Shown piece after piece: positions 11,790-23,204 of a DNA stretch of 64,000 nt (the first letter of the stretch is position 1; each line of letters opens with the position of its first letter). Made by a program: the position numbers and the translations under genes. The stretch is from Batkoa obscura. Its lineage: Eukaryota; Entomophthoromycota; Entomophthoromycetes; Entomophthorales; Batkoaceae. A model generated the notes under the pieces. The model searched no databases and was not told the DNA's origin. It worked only from the letters and a program-made list of their open reading frames with translations. Where the stretch lies: contig JASVEC010000018.1 in NCBI GenBank assembly GCA_030770535.1, forward strand, positions 868,001 to 932,000. The letters are read 5' to 3'.

Positions 11790-12620
11790 AAGAAACTCAA
11801 TATGTCAAAAGTCTCTTTGGTAGTATTACTTTGATTGACTTATTAAAATTAAGGAAACCAGGCTATTCAAAATGCCATAAAACAACTTTAATTAAAATAA
11901 ATGCTTTTCTTTTATGCTCTATCATTTTTATATCACTACCATCTTCAGTTTTAATTGTAGTTTCTGACTAACTTTTTTTCATTCTATATATTCATCATCA
12001 TAATGTATAACTAACATATGTTTTGCTTCATGAAAGATAGTAAAATATGTTTTACATTTCTAACTAGTAGTACCCAATTCAGCCAATATCCGCTTAAACT
12101 TGTGCAATAAAACCTACTTCTCAGGGAATTTCTTTAGAACACAAAGTATCTAAGAGTACTTATGTTTATATTAACTCTACTCAAAGTATTTAGTTGCATT
12201 ATCACTCTTTTTTGTTTTAGTCTGGTTAGTTTTTTACTTGACAACTTTTAGTTTATCAAATCATGAAAACTTTTGCTACTTTAACTTCAATTTACAATTC
12301 CTTTTTTACATCTACCCTTGTCTCCTCTTGACACACTGGATAAAGTAACGCCCTTTCTTTTTCTATCTCGCATTAAAGCATATTTTGATACCAGTTGAAA
12401 GTTTAACTCATGTTGCATATAATTTGCTTATGGCCTATGTATATTAATTGTTTGTTCCCATCCATTTGAGTAGACTTTCCATTTTAAAGATACCGAATAT
12501 CTATTTATGATAATGTTTTGAGTTTGAGTTTGTTAAGTATAGGATGCAAAAAGTTGCAAAAATACAAGCTCACACTGATATTTGAGTAAGATCATTATTC
12601 AATTTTTTGCTATTTTAAGG
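11790..12620. repeat. Diverged direct duplication, copy 2
   Basis: Counterparts of the landmarks of copy 1 appear in the same order: TTTGATTGACTTATT, TTCTAACTAGTAG, AAGTATCTAAGAG, CTCTTGACACACTGG, GTAACGCCC, TTGCATATAATTT and ATAATGTTTTGAGTT. The minus-strand counterpart of the coding-like segment reads ALLYPVCQEETRVDVKK. The two copies are about 1.14 kb apart. Confidence 0.45.
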
Positions 12621-12962
12621 GGATTGATGAATAACTATTATATACATTATTTCGTATACTAATTTTAAAGATACAGAATATCGAACTCAAATTGATATTT
12701 TGTTTTGTATCTTGGAATTGAAAATACAACCCCTTTATAGCTGTAAAATCCTTTACAAACTGATTACTCATTCAAAATAAAATAGAACGAAGTAAAATAA
12801 AATAAAACATAGATATAAGGATTGGGCTTTGAAAGAATGATATAAAAATAACTTAATCATAAAAATTGCTACTGAAAAAGCCACTAGAGTTGCAACAATT
12901 GTAATGATATAAATTAACTAGATTTTATCAAATCAAATTTTTTTATCAATGCCATCAAGTTA

Positions 12963-13063
12963 TGAGGATGTATTTTTTTGTTTAAGAATTTTACTAATAG
13001 CTTTTCTACTCAAATAGCGCTTAAAAAATAGAGAAAAGTAATGAAACTAAAAAAAACACCCCA
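12963..13063 (+). mobile_element. TGGGG-family MITE, 101 bp
   Basis: It begins TGAGGATGT and ends ACACCCCA with TA on both sides. It lies 145 bp upstream of array copy 6. Confidence 0.85.
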
Positions 13064-13207
13064 TATGTACTCTGGTTTACTGACAAGTAGTGAATTCATT
13101 CCATTTCATTGGCAATAATTTACCAAAACTTAATACACTTTTAGGTTATAAATGTATAAAAATTAAATTTTCGGCGTTATTTTATTACCTTTTTACAAAA
13201 ATTATAC

Positions 13208-14198
13208 ATGCTCAAAAAGAGAAGCAAGCCTATAACTAATGAAGAAAGAGAAAGGATCATTGATGCGTATGTCAACGGATCTAATGCGACAAGCATTGCT
13301 AGAATTTTAGCTCTCAATGCAAGGACAGTTCAGTCTATTGTAAAGAAATATATAGATGGCGAGGATTATAGAAGAAAACCAAAAGTTGGACCAAGAGAAG
13401 CTACTAAAGTAATTTTATCAGAAGTTCAGAGAAAGTTTATACAATCTTACATTGATGAAGATTCTAATACGCTAATAAGAGGGATAAAAGAAAGAATAAA
13501 AAATGAAAGGGAAGTGAGACCAAGGGATAAAATTATAGTCAGAAGCCTAAATAAGTTTAATTATTCTCTTAAATGCCCTGATCTACCACTTCAGAACAAC
13601 GATTTGGCTATTTTGGAGTTAGAGATTTTTATGATAATAGCATTAAAAATGATATATTAAAAGTTATTGATTCCAAAGTCATGTTATTGGTGAGCCAACG
13701 TTTAATATTTCAATCCATATAAATAAAAATCCAGCTAGAAAGGAAAAAAGAGTAAGGTGACTTCAAGGATCTGTATAATAAATACATATGTATATTGTGT
13801 TATGAGTAAATGTATAACAATCGAATATCAGACTCGATTGAGGCGCTATTTTACCGACATACTCAACCAGTTTATTAAGTTAGCTATTAACAAACTTAGA
13901 TAAATAAGTGTATTGAAAGCGAAAACAATCATTGAAAATGTATACATTGAAAAAGATCCGAGCACTAAAGATATTATCGAATCAAAAGACACTGGTTGAC
14001 ATGCTTGTTACCTAGTCCTCTATCCTTAGATCACATTGAGAACATGTATCCTAAATGGGTGCAATTAGTTAGAGTAAGAGTTTTACATAATAAGAACGGA
14101 TAGTTTGAAGTCATCAAAAGTGGTTTATCAGGAACAGTAATTTATATGAACATACATTTGGTTTTCTACCAAAACACATAGTAAAAGAGAAGTTTTAA
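13208..14198 (+). pseudogene. Decayed transposase-derived gene, array copy 6
   Basis: The first 150 codons are open and carry the helix-turn-helix (NEERERIIDAYVNGSNATSI) and second helical unit (LIRGIKERIKNEREV). After about 13660 the catalytic half is interrupted. The first catalytic position cannot be read reliably because of a local length change (TTATTGGTGAGCC). The second position reads Glu (IENVYIE) and the third acid is present (DHIENMY). It lies 3.5 kb from copy 5, beyond the duplicated block. Confidence 0.75.
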
Positions 14199-14880
14199 CG
14201 AATATTATGTTTTATGCATTATTTTTTTGGAGCTAGTAAAAGATACAATGATTCATGTTTTGCTTTATTTTTTCCCCTTTTTGCAATGTAAATTGATTTT
14301 TTTACCAGCACAAAAATAAACTATTTATATTTATAATATTGAATACACTTTCAATATTAGCAACTCACCTTGAAATTATTCAAGTTTGTTGTGTTAGATC
14401 TTTAGGAATTAATTTAGCTAATTAGTTAATTTATTAAGGCTGTTAGACCATCTGAAATTTAAAACATGCTAAACAGGTTGTATATTGTATTTCCCATAAA
14501 TTTTAAAATCAAGCATTAATTTTAAAGGCCTCAAAGGCTAAAAAGGTAAATATTTGAATTAAATCTAATTCATTATTCTAGAATCAAACAGTTTTATTTT
14601 GTATATCTAGATTATCATATTTTTAAAAAGTTCATATTAGTCTATTCGTTAATTGCTTGTATGTTATGTAAAAATTGGGCATTTAACTCATAAAGTTGAG
14701 TTCTAGAAAGAGATTTAAATTATCAAAATTTCAATCTAAATCTGCCTACAAAACACCAACTTGAAATTTAGATTATTAAGTCACCCCCTCCCCCTAAAGA
14801 AACGAAGGTGTAACCAACAATTTTATTCTCTCCCCTTAATTCACCAAATACTATGCGCTAAAGCCTTACCAAACCTCAAG
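14199..14880. other. Intergenic upstream of the PPSY cluster
   Basis: No gene or MITE is seen. A C-rich stretch (CACCCCCTCCCCC, about 14783) lies roughly 190 bp before the first secreted-protein gene. Confidence 0.5.
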
Positions 14881-14888
14881 TATAAATA
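14881..14888 (+). promoter_or_regulatory. TATA box (TATAAATA)
   Basis: It lies 86 bp before the start codon of the secreted protein at 14974, in the same position as in the other cluster members. Confidence 0.6.
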
Positions 14889-14973
14889 CTCTTCATCGAG
14901 TTAATAAAAAATTATCAAACTCAACAGTTAAAAATAATCTTTATAACAACTAATATTCATTAAAATTATTAAC

Positions 14974-15465
14974 ATGCATAATTTCTTATTAACCTCTCTT
15001 GCTCTTGCTTCCTTAGCTTTTGCTAACGACTATACTCCAAAACCTCCAAGTTATACTCCACCTGTAGTTACCCCACCAAGCTATGGACCACCTGCTATTA
15101 CCCCACCACATTATATTCCAGATATAACTCCACCAAGTTATGGCCCACCTGTATTAACTCCACCTAGTTATACTCCACCTAGTACACCACCAAGCTATGG
15201 TCCACCAGTTATCACTCCACCAAATTATGGCCCCCCTGTATTAACTCCACCAAGTTATACCCCTGATATTACTCCACCTAGTTATACTCCACCTAGTACT
15301 CCACCAAGTTACGGACCACCAGTTATTACTCCACCTAGCTACGGACCACCAGTTATTACCCCACCAAGCTACGGACCACCAGTTATTACTCCACCTAGCT
15401 ATGTTCCACCTTCAACTCCACATTACGATAGCCATCCTAGCTACAACCCAACCCCTATTTATTAA
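14974..15465 (+). CDS. Secreted PPSY-repeat proline-rich protein 1
   Basis: A 163-residue protein has a signal peptide (MHNFLLTSLALASLAFA) and then NDYTPKPPSY. The rest is a tandem array of PPSYGPPV-ITPPSY units and ends TPIY. There are no Cys residues after the signal peptide and almost no charged residues. Such a Pro/Tyr-rich secreted protein is probably a cell-wall or surface structural component; repeated tyrosines could allow oxidative cross-linking (inference). It is the most regular member of a six-gene family between 15 and 28 kb. Confidence 0.8.
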   Translation: MHNFLLTSLALASLAFANDYTPKPPSYTPPVVTPPSYGPPAITPPHYIPDITPPSYGPPVLTPPSYTPPSTPPSYGPPVITPPNYGPPVLTPPSYTPDITPPSYTPPSTPPSYGPPVITPPSYGPPVITPPSYGPPVITPPSYVPPSTPHYDSHPSYNPTPIY

Positions 15466-15903
15466 ATTATTTATTAAAATGGTATTTATTTATGAATTTT
15501 TGTCTTTTAAGTTTTTTACAAATGTTTTTTAAAATATCAATAATGAAATAGTATGTTTAAGTTACAATATGGTTGTTTGTAAGCGAGTTTTTACAGGCTG
15601 AGTTTTTAGTTTATCGTGGGGACTGGATCTATCAAAAAATCAAAATAAGTAGATATTGCGAATTACAAGTTTGCTATACTGTATTAGTTTTATTTCAAAT
15701 TTGATAAATTATTTGACTAACTTGTTTTATTTAAATTTTAAATTAGTATTACATAAGCACTTTATGTTTAAAAACTCAAAACTCAAATAAAATAAGGGGG
15801 TAGAATCATCAAAATTTTTTTAAAGAAACTAGATTTTTAAGAGTTAAGGGGAAAGAATCCAGAATAAGCAAGATGGGTATTAAAGAAAACCATGAAAATA
15901 TAG
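15466..15903. other. Intergenic, no feature recognised
   Basis: AT-rich spacer between the first PPSY gene and the small secreted ORF at 15952. Nothing was recognised. Confidence 0.5.
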
Positions 15904-15910
15904 TATAAAA
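15904..15910 (+). promoter_or_regulatory. TATA box (TATAAAA)
   Basis: It precedes the ORF at 15952 by 48 bp and supports that ORF being transcribed. Confidence 0.45.
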
Positions 15911-15951
15911 GTGAAATAGATTCCTTTAATATTCATACATTAATTCAAATA

Positions 15952-16260
15952 ATGAATTTATATTTCGTATCTATCTTAACTCTTGTAAGTTGTCACAAAA
16001 TGAGCTTAAATTCATTTAATGATCACCACCCTTTAATATCACTTCGGAATGAGTGCAGTTCAAATTTTATGTATTTAAACCATCAGGAAGGGACTACTAA
16101 ATCCCTAATCAACAAACGTAGCAACTTTACAAGTAAATTGGATTTGATAACCAACTCTATAGCTGATAGCCAAGCTCCAGTTTTTTACCTAGGTACTCCT
16201 ACCGATTCAAAACCTACTGATACAACTAATAATTTTCCCCCAATTCCTATTTTTCTTTAA
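15952..16260 (+). CDS. Small putative secreted protein, unrecognised
   Basis: A 102-residue frame starts with a possible signal peptide (MNLYFVSILTLVSC) and contains a mixed, low-complexity body. It ends with a proline-bearing tail (PTDTTNNFPPIPIFL). It lacks PPSY repeats and the terminal Tyr of its neighbours. A TATA box and position inside the cluster suggest a diverged or decaying relative; it could also be a chance frame. Confidence 0.4.
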   Translation: MNLYFVSILTLVSCHKMSLNSFNDHHPLISLRNECSSNFMYLNHQEGTTKSLINKRSNFTSKLDLITNSIADSQAPVFYLGTPTDSKPTDTTNNFPPIPIFL

Positions 16261-17051
16261 GCGTTGCAAAGTGTCAAAATAAACCATTGTTTAAAATTTA
16301 GTTTATTAATCTTTTTGATTCTATATCCAAAATACTATTTAGATTAACATGTTGGAGCCTCTTGGACATCACACATGGTTACGGGATATCCTCCCTTTAA
16401 GATTGATATTTTGATAAAAAAAACTATTCATAATATTTACAATAGTTATCTAATAAAAACTAAATATTAATCACTGTATCTTCTATCTAATAAGCTGGTT
16501 TTATTTTAAAAAAATAAATCATTTCTAGTTATAGTCTACACAATTCAAATTCAAATTTATACGCTAAAATAGGATTAATTTTTTTAGTACTCAAAGTGTG
16601 TTAAAATTATCATTTCACCCACAAAATTTTAAAATGTCTGACTAAAATTTAGTCTAATTTGTGTCTAAAAATCTAATTTAAAGTTGAGTTAGATTTCATG
16701 AAGTGATCTTAATTAATAATTAAAATGGCCTTAAACCATTGAGCTATTAGTCTGATTTTGTTAGAGATGTAAAATAGCTCTTAAAAAATTATAATGGTAA
16801 GCTAGCAAAAGCCGTTTTAAAATAAATATTGACGACGTAAAAATATTAAATAAAGTAGGAAAGTGTTGAAAGTTATATTATACTGAACTATTTAAAATTT
16901 ATAGCTTAGAAATTTTAGTTTCAAACATGACAAACCAAGCTATTTAAAAAACCCTCAATAAAATGGATGAGTTTAAAATGACTTGGGTCAGACACTACTA
17001 ATTTTAAAAGTCAAGAGGCAGGTGTATATTATTAACATAGTCTAAAAATAC
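16261..17051. other. Intergenic with conserved upstream block
   Basis: The segment 16640-16700 resembles segments at 20599-20660 and 22680-22745, each about 450-520 bp before a PPSY gene. Otherwise AT-rich without a gene. Confidence 0.45.
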
Positions 17052-17059
17052 TATAAAAA
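17052..17059 (+). promoter_or_regulatory. TATA box (TATAAAAA)
   Basis: It lies 76 bp before the last base preceding the start codon at 17135. A leader rich in TTTATT follows, as in its paralogues. Confidence 0.6.
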
Positions 17060-17134
17060 TAACCCTATGGACTTTAAAATGAAAAGAACAATCATTCTAT
17101 TTATTTATTTAACGACTCATTAATACAACTTAAT

Positions 17135-17722
17135 ATGAAGTTATTTATTCCAATCTTGACTTTAGCTGTTACTACGTACGCTTTAGATTATAATCCAGTC
17201 CCATCAAGTTATAACTCTCCCCCAATTGTAATTCCTCCAAGCTACAATACTCCACCAGTTAGCCCTCCAACATACGATACTCCACCAGTTGTTATCCCAC
17301 CAATTGTTACTCCACCAAGTAATCCTCCACCAAGTAACCCACCAAGTTACAGTACTTCGCCAAGCAATCCTCCACCAAGTAACCCACCAAGTTACAGTAC
17401 TCCGCCAAGCAATCCTCCATCAAGTAACCCACCAAGTTACAGTACTCCACCAAGTAATCCTCCACCAAGTAACCCACCAGGTTACGAAACTTCTCCACCA
17501 AGCAATCCTCCACCAAGTAACCCACCAAGCTACAGTACTCCACCAAGTAATCCTCCACCAAGTAATCCTCCACCAAGTAACCCACCAAGTTACGAAACTT
17601 CTCCACCAAGTAATCCTCCACCAAGTTATAGTACTCCACCATCTAAAAAGCCCATCCTTTCTTTGCCTATTCTTAAACTACCAATCGTAATAGGTTCAGT
17701 AGTTAAGGCAGCAATTTATTAA
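17135..17722 (+). CDS. Secreted PPSY-repeat proline-rich protein 2
   Basis: A 195-residue protein has a signal peptide (MKLFIPILTLAVTTYA), then LDYNPVPSSY. A central repeat field is built from NPPSYSTPPSNPPPS units, some with ETSPPS. The C-terminal 27 residues are repeat-free and hydrophobic (LSLPILKLPIVIGSVV) and end AAIY. The hydrophobic tail is unlike the other members and could be a membrane or GPI-type signal, though the usual small-residue cleavage site is not obvious. Long frames on both strands through the repeat are codon-repeat shadows. Probable cell-wall structural protein. Confidence 0.8.
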   Translation: MKLFIPILTLAVTTYALDYNPVPSSYNSPPIVIPPSYNTPPVSPPTYDTPPVVIPPIVTPPSNPPPSNPPSYSTSPSNPPPSNPPSYSTPPSNPPSSNPPSYSTPPSNPPPSNPPGYETSPPSNPPPSNPPSYSTPPSNPPPSNPPPSNPPSYETSPPSNPPPSYSTPPSKKPILSLPILKLPIVIGSVVKAAIY

Positions 17723-18043
17723 TAATAAAAATTTAATTTATCTTTATAAGTAACTATTTTTAGATTTTTGAATGTTACAATGTTTAAATTTTGATCCCTT
17801 CTTTACATAGTATCTGATATTGCAACACAAATTGCTTTTGACTTTTTCGATTGTTAGCGTTTTAGAACTAGTTTACAATAAACATAAATTAGTTAGCTAT
17901 ACACTTTACTTTAGGATATGATGGATTTTAACCCTAATATCAACTTTTAATTTAGATAGTCTTAAATCTATGGCATGCTTTCACCAATATTCCCTACCTT
18001 AAAACAACCTTGTTCTTAAGATTTTATGTTCCTTTTTAGTATA

Positions 18044-18144
18044 TGGGGATATATTTTTGTGTTTAAGAATTTTACTAATAAATTTTCGGCTCAAATAGTG
18101 CTTAAAAGGTGGAAAAAGTAATGAAATCAAAAAAATCATCTCCA
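18044..18144 (+). mobile_element. TGGGG-family MITE, 101 bp
   Basis: TGGGGATA...CATCTCCA with TA flanks; only 15 bp separate it from the next copy. Confidence 0.85.
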
Positions 18145-18159
18145 TATAGCAATTTACAT

Positions 18160-18255
18160 TGAGGATGTATTTTTAAGAATTTTACTAACAATCTTTCCGC
18201 TCAAATAGCGCTTAAAAAATGGAGAAAATAATGAAACCAAAAAAAAACATCTCCA
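18160..18255 (+). mobile_element. TGGGG-family MITE, 96 bp
   Basis: TGAGGATG...CATCTCCA in the same orientation as its neighbour. Flanks are AT and TT rather than TA. Confidence 0.8.
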
Positions 18256-18954
18256 TTTGTTTTATAATATTGTAACCTTACTAAACTTATCGCTAATGAA
18301 TAAAGAAGAGTAATTAGATAAATAATAATTTAGAATAAACAAATGCTTCATAAACAAAGTATAAAAAATCCATACTTTTGATCAGAAAAGTCAAAGCTCT
18401 AATCAATGTATTAAATAGCTTTCAAAGATTATTAAATTAAAATGTTAACTATTCTAAAAGCTAAAAATTAATACTGAAATGAGCTAATTGTAATGAAGCA
18501 CTGTAACTTTAATTCATCAACTTTAAAAAATTATCGTTTAACTTGGGAAAAGTGAGCTTGATTTTGTAAAATCACAGAGTCAAAGGAAGTTTCATGGAAT
18601 TTTCTAAAATAGCTGGAGCTAAAAGAAAAAAGCTAAGTTGATTGATGATAAAATTTATCAATATATGTCCTATGTGTATCCCTTTTAGAATTTGAATTTA
18701 TCTATAAATTATGAAATATTGAAGTTACTATCTCTAGAAGTTGAAGTGGCTGTTATATAATATTACAAATAAAAATGCTAAAAAATCAAAATTCTATCAG
18801 AAACATTTTAAACACAATATATATAAAATATGTATATATAAATTTATAATAACATTATAAAATATTATATCAATACGGAAACTGCTAAATTTTTAACTAA
18901 TAACAACGTTTGAATAAATCAACCCCACATTTAAAAAATAGTTTATTTAATATA

Positions 18955-19054
18955 TGGGGATGTCTTTTTGACTTCATTATTTTTTCCATTTTTTAAGCGC
19001 TATTTAAGCGGAAAATTTGTTAATAAAACTCTTAAACATAAAAATATATCCCCA
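18955..19054 (-). mobile_element. TGGGG-family MITE, 100 bp
   Basis: Well preserved: TGGGGATG...ATCCCCA with TA on both sides. Confidence 0.9.
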
Positions 19055-19304
19055 TATGCATATACATTATTAAAAAATCTACAAAAAAAGACTATGATAA
19101 TAAACATAAGTACATAACAAATATTTATAATGTTACTTTTAACCAACGTTATCAAAGCATTATTTATTTGAAAGCATTGTTTTTAGAGCTTCAGCTCATT
19201 TTTTATCCCTTTAAAAGGCACTATTCCTAAACATTTTAATAATAAAAATAAAAATACAAAAGCTTAAGTCAATAAAGCCAAAGAGCTACATTTTTAATTT
19301 ATAT

Positions 19305-19401
19305 TGGGGCTGTTTTTTAGTTTCATTATTTTTCCATTTTTAAGCGCTATTTATATGGAAAAATTGTCAGTAAAATCCTTAAATACAAAAATACATCCCC
19401 A
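19305..19401 (-). mobile_element. TGGGG-family MITE, 97 bp
   Basis: TGGGGCTG...CATCCCCA; flanks are AT and TT. Confidence 0.85.
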
Positions 19402-19674
19402 TTACTAAAATTTACCCTAATTACCGTATATATTAAAATTTGAGTGGCTTTTCCCACTGTAAATTTATTAGGTTTGGAGCTGCTCAGAAATACTTTTAAA
19501 AATTAAAACACTAAAAAATTAAAACATATTAGTAGCTTTAATAGTCATGGAAATAAAAACATCTATTTTTATGTTTGAATGTTTTTTAATTTTATAGCAA
19601 TATATATTTAGAAAGTGCCATAAAAATCACGTCTACCCTGTATTTTTCTACAAATGTTCAGGTATTTTAAAACA

Positions 19675-19774
19675 CAGAGATGATTTTTTTGGTTTCATTA
19701 CTTTTTCTATCTTTTAAGTGCTATTTGAGTGGAAAGATTGTTGGTAAAATCCCTAAACACAAAAATATATCCAC
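19675..19774 (-). mobile_element. TGGGG-family MITE, diverged
   Basis: Both ends are mutated (CAGAGATG and ATCCACA) but the interior is intact in order. Confidence 0.75.
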
Positions 19775-20423
19775 AATCATAATATCTTTTTCGTTGTGTT
19801 TTCACTAAAACTTAATAATGGAAGTCATAGAAACTTAATAAAGATAAGTCACTGTAACTTTTCTTATAAAAAGCATCAAATCTTAAGAGTACTATCAAAC
19901 TGATGTTAACGTTAAAAAATTGAAATATCAAATGTGTATAAAAATGCAATTACAAAAATCTTCAGCTACAAAAAACGATAGAAGCTGAGAATTCAGTCAT
20001 AAATTTGTCTATGTTTTATTTTTATTACCAATTTATATACTATTAATCACCATAAACATCTTGATAGTTAGCCTTTAACGACGTTTGAGGATTTATATTA
20101 TCTATCTTTATACGTAATTTACATCTCTTTTGGATCAGATTTAAAGTATAAAAAGGCTGTAGTTACGAGTAATATACTATCGCATAATGTATAAAATAAC
20201 ATTGCATCTTACTTTATCAAAGGCTATTATTTGATATTTATCAAAAATAAGTACAAAGCAAATATTTAAAGCTCTAGTCATCTCAAATATTATACTGTTA
20301 TTCAACCAAACTGGTAATGTCACTTTTAAATGTAATATAGATTCTATCTTTCTGCCAATCGACCAATTTTATTTTAATAAAAATCACATTAATACCTGCA
20401 ATTCATATTAAATCAAAATCATA

Positions 20424-20523
20424 TGGGAGTGTTTTTTCTGGCTTTATTACTTTTCCATCTTTTAAGCGCTATTTGCGTGGAAAGATTATTAGTAAAATTC
20501 TTAAACACAAAAATACATCCCCA
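20424..20523 (-). mobile_element. TGGGG-family MITE, 100 bp
   Basis: TGGGAGTG...CATCCCCA with TA flanks. Confidence 0.9.
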
Positions 20524-20982
20524 TATATTGTTTGTACACCATCAAATAAATTAATTTAATATTATTACAATACTATTCAAATTTTAGATTTTCCTCCCAC
20601 CAAAATTTAGTCAATTCTAACTAAAATTCCAAGTTTATTTTGAATTTTGGGCTTGTTATTAAATCATAACCGTTATTTTAAAAAAGTGCGTAAAATAAGT
20701 TTTAGGGTGGAAGACAGATTTACAATGATAAACTAAAATAAGGTTTATGTCTTTAAAGGACATAAATAATGACGAATTTATATTATTAAAATAAACTGAG
20801 AAAGCTTCAAGGGTCAGCTTATATTAAATTTATTTCAAATTTAGCTGTATTTTACGAATTTTTAGTTTTGAATAAAATCAAAAAATATTCTCAAAAAAAG
20901 CCATAAAACGAATTTCGATCTAACACAACCTATTTCAAAGGCCAAGAAACTGGTTTATACTAGCAAAAACATACATAAATAC

Positions 20983-20990
20983 TATAAAGG
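20983..20990 (+). promoter_or_regulatory. TATA box (TATAAAGG)
   Basis: It lies about 90 bp before the start codon at 21073. Confidence 0.55.
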
Positions 20991-21072
20991 TAGGTTTGAA
21001 AACCAAAAGATAAAACCAAAAACAACTCATTACATCTATTTATTCAATAACAACTCATTAATTCATTTTAAC

Positions 21073-21465
21073 ATGAAATTCTTTACTCTAATTTTAGCCC
21101 TATCTGTAGCTGTATCTGCTCAAGATTATAATCAAACTCCTCCAGTTGCTAATCCACCATCTTATAATAATCTTCCGGTAGATAATCCACCAAGTTATGG
21201 TATTTCAGGTAAAATTCATAAAAAATATGGCGATAAGTCCAAAAAACCAAAGAAACCACATACAAGTCATGGTAAACCATCCAATACTCCTCCAATTGCT
21301 ACTCCTCCAAGTTATGGAAACCTTCCAGTTATCGCTCCTCCGGCTGTTACCTCACCAAGCTATAGCATTCCAGTTATATCATCACCAAGCTATAAGGGAA
21401 ATCCAATCAATATTTTACCTATTCCTCAAACTTACCAAGCTATTAGCAATCCAACAACTTATTAA
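21073..21465 (+). CDS. Secreted PPSY-type proline-rich protein 3
   Basis: A 130-residue protein has a signal peptide (MKFFTLILALSVAVSA) and then QDYNQTPPVANPPSY. Unlike its paralogues it carries a basic insert at about residues 51-72 (KIHKKYGDKSKKPKKPHTS), then further PPSY/SPSY units. Its tail, ILPIPQTYQAISNPTTY, resembles the tails of members 4, 5 and 6. The basic insert could bind acidic wall polymers (inference). The start is the only ATG preceding the signal peptide. Confidence 0.75.
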   Translation: MKFFTLILALSVAVSAQDYNQTPPVANPPSYNNLPVDNPPSYGISGKIHKKYGDKSKKPKKPHTSHGKPSNTPPIATPPSYGNLPVIAPPAVTSPSYSIPVISSPSYKGNPINILPIPQTYQAISNPTTY

Positions 21466-23123
21466 CAATAAAAGTAGGTTAGGTTTTATCAAAATGTTTG
21501 TACAATTTTTTATTTTTAATTATTGAGTCGAAAATTGCACATATATGCAACCTAGTTCGTTTATAAGATGATATTCAGTATTTTAGAATCGGTGACATTT
21601 TAAAAGATCATAGTATTCTTTGAAAAATTCATCCTTCTTTGATTTGAAAATCTTTAGTTTTTTAGACCATAGATATTAATTATTTATATAATGTTTACTT
21701 AAAGACCTTACGTTTTATTTTTAATTATTGTTTACTTCCATTATTGTTCCTTCATTTGTCAGTTATTGAAATAGAATAGCGACGACTTAGATATTCAATA
21801 ACTTTCAAAGAATTCATGTTTAGTTTGAGAGTAATGAATTAATTATTTAAAAATACTGATTCTCTTTATAACCCATTTAATATTTGATATTTGATATTTA
21901 ATAATCATTATATACCTTTTCTAATATATGCTAATTGAAATTTTACAATTTTTCGAGGGAACTATGAAAATATAAAGGTATTATTAAAGTAGCCATGGTA
22001 TTTACAAAAAGTGATATCAAGCAGAAGTAATTACAATCAAGTTTTTGGTTATAAAAAACAAACTCAATAGTTAAACATTAAATAGAAATATTTATTCATC
22101 GATAATTATCGTAAGCAAGTTGAGAAATAACTTTTACCAATTTTGACAACTTTCATTGGTAATCTTTTAACAGAGTATATCTGAGTAAGCGAGCTATCCA
22201 TGAAATATCTTATTGGAAAATTTTTCTTTTGGAAATAGATTCATAACAAAATTACAGATCTTTAATTATAAAGAAACCCTATTCTTAACATACAATATAA
22301 AATCATTTCTAACTTTATTGAAACCTTTCGTTCCCAAAATCATCTAAGAATAGCTCTAAGATAATTGTATAAACCCATCAACTGTCTTCAATTTCAACTA
22401 ACCTTATATGCAACCAGACTGATAATATCATCTTTTAATAATCTTATACTTACCATAACTTTACTATTTGATTAATTTTATTTTATTGTAGCTATTAAAC
22501 TTGACATTTACTCTATATCTCAATAATTTCTATAACTAATAAGTTGTATTAATGCGTTGACATGAACCTTGAGTTTAAGTTTTTATTTTTAAATGTATGA
22601 TTAATTAAAGCATGTTTCAACTTAAATAGCTAAATATTTGAGGCAAATTTTAAACACCCTTAAGATTTAAGATAGTTTGACTAAAATCTAGTTTAGTTTT
22701 ATATCTAAACCCTCAAGTTTATTTTAAGTTGGGTAGATTTTTGAAATTAAAACACCTAGAGCGAAATTGAAGCTCAAGATGTTAGTTAAACTGGCTGAAC
22801 CTTTATTTTATTGACATTTAAAATAGTTTTAATATTGAAAGCATAGTGTCACTACGGTTAACTATAAAATAAATACCCCTTTCTCAAAGTATAGAAACAG
22901 CAAAGATTGGAGTCGATGAAATAAATTCCACAATTATTGAGAGCTAGATTTGATTCTATTATCCACAAAAGTTAATTATATTTTACATGTTTTAGTTATA
23001 AACCAGATTTATATTATTGAAAACGCTGAAAAAATGGGCAAATTGAAAATAAACTAAACTCAACACAACCAATATCAGCATAAACCGATGATAATAAATT
23101 AGTTTAAGCTGATGTATGAAGAC
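21466..23123. other. Intergenic, with conserved upstream block at its end
   Basis: No gene or MITE was recognised in 1.6 kb. Positions 22680-22745 match the block found before PPSY genes 2 and 3. Confidence 0.5.
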
Positions 23124-23131
23124 TATAAAAA
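23124..23131 (+). promoter_or_regulatory. TATA box (TATAAAAA)
   Basis: It lies 74 bp before the last base preceding the start codon at 23205. Confidence 0.6.
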
Positions 23132-23204
23132 CAGACATAAAGCTCAAAAATAAAAATAAAAACATTTCATTCTATTTATTTGCTACTACCTAATTTATTT
23201 CATT

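Larger units (their letters stand above)
17723..20980. other. Gene-free interval rich in MITEs
   Basis: More than 3 kb without a recognisable gene, holding six TGGGG-family MITEs, listed separately. The block 20599-20660 is the conserved segment upstream of PPSY gene 3. Confidence 0.6.

Noticed and set aside
17289-17690. Overlapping plus and minus frames in PPSY gene 2
   Set aside because: They are repeat shadows of the CCACCAAGT-type units.
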